A DNA stretch of 64,000 nt from Paenibacillus sp. GP183 (lineage in GTDB: Bacteria; Bacillota; Bacilli; Paenibacillales; NBRC-103111). The DNA is taken from positions 186,001-250,000 of the forward strand of contig NZ_FNSW01000002.1 of NCBI RefSeq assembly GCF_900104695.1, given 5' to 3'. Positions within the stretch are counted from its first letter, which is position 1, and the number at the start of each line of letters is the position of its first letter. A program made the translations under genes and the position numbers. Below, piece by piece: positions 60,917-64,000 of this stretch. The notes beneath the pieces are model-generated. The model saw nothing but the letters and a program-made list of their open reading frames with translations, was not told the origin of the DNA and did no database searches.

Positions 60917-63810
60917 GTCATTTATTCCAAAAATGGATGGCTAGTTGGAACTGGAAGAAGTCTATTCCAACAGGGATCATCTGGATGATGTATCTTACTT
61001 TATTTTTAATTTTCGTTTCCGCTATGGGAATGATCATTGCCATGCTGCAGGGACGGTTTGACTTACCGAGAAGCGGGAAACTTATTCCCATTCTATGGCA
61101 TCTCATGATATTTTACAGTCCTCCCTCCGGAAACCATTACTTCATGGTAGCGAGTACCGGCTTTCTTTCGATAGGGGCTTGGTTGTTCAGTACAAGAGTG
61201 AGCATGAGCACGAAAACACTGGGCAGACGAATGTTATTTTTTGCAGCAGCGGTAATCACATTTATGATCGTATTTGATGTTTTTGCAGCCAATTACTTGA
61301 AACCAATCACCTACGATAAGGTCATGTTACTGGATAATATGGTGAAGGGCGCATATCGCCAATATGTCGATCCCGGTGCTCTTCGGTTACTCGGAACCGC
61401 ACTCATGATGATTCCAGGTTTTGTGTCAGTCTTATTCCTATTTTGGTTACATGGTGTATATCGGGAAGACAAAGTGGTTCAGGACTGGTTTGCCGATTAT
61501 AAGTTCCAATGGAAAATGATCGGCCGCTTCGGTGAGGAAAACGCTATGAAGTTTCCTGATATTAACCTTGCGTTCGATGCCCTTTTAAGGGTTCCGATTG
61601 TGCTGCTTGGAGTCTCTCGGCAGCTGGGTACGCTATTAATAGGTCCGCCAGGCAGTGGTAAAACGTCACTGAAAATTACTAAGGCTGTACGGCAAGACCT
61701 TGCGCATATGCAGAAGATGATTAATGCATTCCCTATGCTCGTGGAGAAATATGGATTAGGCACGAAGCCATTTTTGAAGGAAATGGGTAAGCACCTCATT
61801 GGTACAGTGGTTATAGAACCGGCGAAAGATTTATGTGATAAGAGCTACCAATTAGCAAAAGATCATGGAATTCCGCAGCGAATGGTTGTTTATCTCGATC
61901 CATCGAATCATGCAACGCCGGGCATTAACTGTTTGATCGGGCCAATCGAACAAGTGGCAGAAACCATTACAGCTGTACTCGACGGTATGAGTGAAGTGAG
62001 TAATGAATTTTTTAGGCAGGCTTGCCGTACCGTACTGAAGCAGTACATTTATTTGCTCAAATTTGAAATGAAAAATGATTGTACGATTCTTGATTTAGAC
62101 CATATGTATCAGGATCCCCGCTTCACAAAAGATATGGTGGAGATTGTCAGAAAAAAGATACCCGGTCAGGATGATATCGTGCGAATGCCCCAGGACATGC
62201 AGATTTACTGGATGCTGGTGAAACGCACGATCCGTTGGTTTGATAATGACGGCTTGGAGGAAGAAAGAGACCGGGATGGCATGCTGCTTAGATACGAAAG
62301 CGGTGAGCATAGGGGTGAGTTAAAAATCAAAGACAAGCAAGCGGAGTTTACCCGTCAGACGCGAAACCTTTTGGCTGACTTGATTACAAATCCGTACCTT
62401 GCCCGTATTCTTACGGGTCAAAATGCCGTTGATCTGGATAAATTGATGTCCAAGGGCGGCATATTGCTCTGTAATACAGATAATGGTTTGCTTGGCAACG
62501 TGTCGGATGCTTTTGGGAAACTGGTTCTGATGAGTGTACAGAATGCAGTGTTTCGTAGAAAAGGGGATGAGGATACACGCCCACTCGTATCCGTTTATGT
62601 CGATGAGTTTTATGATTACATGAATACGCCTTTCCTTAAATTGGCCGGACAGGGGCGAAAATATAAAGTTGCCTTCCTCGTTGCGTGCCAGTCCCTATCC
62701 CAGTTTAAATTTAAATTCGATGAAGCCTTTGTCGATGCGATGATTGGTACCATTCGGAATTACATAGTGTACGGCGGGGTAGGCCAGTACGATGCTAAAA
62801 AGCTGATGCCCATTTTCGGTACCCAAATTGTAGAAGAAGTTGAAATTAGGGAGAGCATTTCACCGGAGATGGGAAGTAATCCGTCTTATAGTTATGCTAA
62901 TTCCGTCACTCGAGAGGAAAGGGAATTGGTATCTGAAGATGAGATCATGTTTAACAAATTCAAATTTAGTTATATCAGACTTGTGGTGGAAGGCAGCACG
63001 ACAAAAGCAGTTAAAGCGGAAGGAGATTTCTTAGATTTCGGAAAAGCCGACGAATGGAAAAAGGCTCTTAATCCTGATGCCGTAAAAGCTTTCATGAAGT
63101 ATTGGCAGGATGATAACGATTCAGTTTATACCTTTGATATGAATTGGATTGATAACTGGGGTGATATTATTAATCCGAGTGAGAACGAGATCTATACTTT
63201 AACAACTAGTGTGGATACCGCGGGCAAGCTTACGGAATTTGAAGAGATCAAAAAGACAGAGCAGCAGGATAGAGAAAGGTTTGCAAAACTAGAGGATATG
63301 GCCTTGCCACTTGTATACCCAGATTACATCCAATCTATGGAGAGAGAGGGGTTACCGGCTCCGAGAGCCTCGCAGATCGTGTATAGTCAGATGAAGCAAC
63401 AAATCCCTGCTTCGTCATCTACAGTTCACAGTAAACAGGCAGCAGCACCAGGTGTGGCTACAAGAGCAACTGAATATCAGACCTCAAGGCCTAATACGGA
63501 AAAACAAGGAAGTGAGCAGAAAAAGCCGCTAAAACCCGCTTCAGAGGTGGTCAATTATTCTCATTTGTTTGGGAAAAAGCCACTAGCTCAGGAAACTGTT
63601 TATCAGGTACCCGATAGCCAGAAAAAGCAGGATCAAGAGATGGAGCATAAACAAGGCCATGTAGGAGCATCTCCGGAAACAGTTGGTGCAAATGCTCAGT
63701 TAACAAAAAACAAGCGCCGCATGGAACAATTGAAAGAGACATTTATTGATGTTAGCAAAAATAAGTTTTATAAACAGGTATTTGATGCCTCAAATAGAGA
63801 GGACAAATAA
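60913..63810 (+). CDS. VirD4/TraG-like type IV coupling ATPase
   Basis: 965 aa starting at ATG 60913 in an ATGA overlap. Four N-terminal membrane helices (first about residues 15-40) are followed by a RecA-like motor: Walker A GPPGSGKTS at about 244-252 and Walker B VSVYVDEF at about 559-566. The all-alpha region lies between. The last 170 residues are Gln/Ser/Lys-rich and probably disordered. It should link a relaxosome to a type IV secretion channel in conjugation. The relaxase and the other channel genes are presumably to the right. Confidence 0.9.
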   Translation: MSHLFQKWMASWNWKKSIPTGIIWMMYLTLFLIFVSAMGMIIAMLQGRFDLPRSGKLIPILWHLMIFYSPPSGNHYFMVASTGFLSIGAWLFSTRVSMSTKTLGRRMLFFAAAVITFMIVFDVFAANYLKPITYDKVMLLDNMVKGAYRQYVDPGALRLLGTALMMIPGFVSVLFLFWLHGVYREDKVVQDWFADYKFQWKMIGRFGEENAMKFPDINLAFDALLRVPIVLLGVSRQLGTLLIGPPGSGKTSLKITKAVRQDLAHMQKMINAFPMLVEKYGLGTKPFLKEMGKHLIGTVVIEPAKDLCDKSYQLAKDHGIPQRMVVYLDPSNHATPGINCLIGPIEQVAETITAVLDGMSEVSNEFFRQACRTVLKQYIYLLKFEMKNDCTILDLDHMYQDPRFTKDMVEIVRKKIPGQDDIVRMPQDMQIYWMLVKRTIRWFDNDGLEEERDRDGMLLRYESGEHRGELKIKDKQAEFTRQTRNLLADLITNPYLARILTGQNAVDLDKLMSKGGILLCNTDNGLLGNVSDAFGKLVLMSVQNAVFRRKGDEDTRPLVSVYVDEFYDYMNTPFLKLAGQGRKYKVAFLVACQSLSQFKFKFDEAFVDAMIGTIRNYIVYGGVGQYDAKKLMPIFGTQIVEEVEIRESISPEMGSNPSYSYANSVTREERELVSEDEIMFNKFKFSYIRLVVEGSTTKAVKAEGDFLDFGKADEWKKALNPDAVKAFMKYWQDDNDSVYTFDMNWIDNWGDIINPSENEIYTLTTSVDTAGKLTEFEEIKKTEQQDRERFAKLEDMALPLVYPDYIQSMEREGLPAPRASQIVYSQMKQQIPASSSTVHSKQAAAPGVATRATEYQTSRPNTEKQGSEQKKPLKPASEVVNYSHLFGKKPLAQETVYQVPDSQKKQDQEMEHKQGHVGASPETVGANAQLTKNKRRMEQLKETFIDVSKNKFYKQVFDASNREDK

Positions 63811-63849
63811 CTATATGTCTCATAGTGTAAATTTTTGTATAAATTAATC

Positions 63850-63878
63850 TTGTCAGCTTCTCTTGATTTAGGTATAGT
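63850..63878 (+). promoter_or_regulatory. Sigma-A-type promoter for the next operon
   Basis: TTGTCA (63850-63855), 17-bp spacer, TATAGT (63873-63878), located 40 bp after the coupling-protein stop and 40 bp before a hairpin. Confidence 0.65.
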
Positions 63879-63915
63879 GTTTTTAATATCATATCTTGCT
63901 ATTGAGCGATGAAGC

Positions 63916-63961
63916 GGAAGACGCACGCGACCTATTGGTTACGTGTGTCTTCCTTTTTTTA
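63916..63961 (+). terminator. Leader hairpin terminator/attenuator 2
   Basis: GGAAGACGCACG/CGTGTGTCTTCC stem with eight T. Like the element at 59182 it is preceded by GAGCG and GCGGAAGACGC, and lies just before a ribosome site (AAGGAGG, 63985-63991). Confidence 0.8.
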
Positions 63962-63997
63962 TGCCTTCAACGACTCGAACATTTAAGGAGGTTTCAC

Positions 63998-64000
63998 ATG
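63998..64000 (+). CDS. Start codon of a gene running off the window
   Basis: ATG 63998 placed 6 bp after AAGGAGG. Only the start codon is visible, so nothing can be said about the product. Confidence 0.6.

Overview
The window looks like DNA from a Paenibacillus-type low-to-mid GC Firmicute. The evidence is strong GGAGG ribosome binding sites, frequent GTG and TTG starts, LplB/LplC-type sugar permeases, a c-di-AMP riboswitch, a YuaF/flotillin operon, a YmaF-family protein and IS21 and IS200/IS605 relatives. This assignment is inference from family content; there is no rRNA or other taxonomic marker.

Layout. (1) 1-4.2 kb: the end of a carbohydrate ABC transporter with an unusual cluster of upstream palindromes. 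A scrap heap follows: a truncated tyrosine recombinase, an IS21 end with DUF5348, a truncated secreted protein and a His/Tyr/Gly repeat protein. (2) 4.5-52.3 kb: an accessory region of mostly single, functionally unrelated genes, nearly all on the minus strand. They include drug and oxidative-stress proteins, oxidoreductases with their own MerR, LysR, Rrf2, HxlR or ArsR regulators, lipoproteins, an amidase, cysteine dioxygenase and small unknown proteins. About 35 intergenic repeats lie between them. The repeats share a CCGTTAG core, are almost all in one orientation, and are built as [CTGC-CCGTTAGnnnAA]-[variable hairpin]-[CTATCGTTT-CCGTTAGnnnAA]. One lipoprotein gene occurs twice (11.1 and 15.8 kb), and the duplicated segment begins and ends at the CCGTTAG cores. 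I therefore describe the region as a candidate cassette-like array. Two near-identical IS200/IS605 elements with TnpA and TnpB lie in it, along with many broken genes (flotillin, CtaG, a TetR-type protein, a thioredoxin-reductase-like enzyme, DinB and resolvase scraps). (3) 52.4-54.5 kb: transition, with an oxidoreductase, a deacetylase scrap and a haem-type membrane protein. (4) 54.5-64 kb: a plasmid or integrative-element backbone. It has a tubulin-type (type III) partition module (TubR-like, TubZ-like and a MerR-headed coiled-coil protein resembling TubY) with candidate centromere palindromes. A small zinc-finger protein, a replication-relaxation-type protein and a VirD4/TraG-like coupling ATPase follow. 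Matching hairpin leaders precede two transcription units. No CCGTTAG repeat was seen here.

How it fits together: the right end can segregate and probably transfer DNA, and the middle looks like cargo gathered one gene at a time. Whether the cargo is on the same replicon as the tub module, as contiguity suggests, and whether the CCGTTAG repeats are recombination sites or just terminator/REP-like repeats that guide homologous recombination, cannot be decided from this sequence alone.
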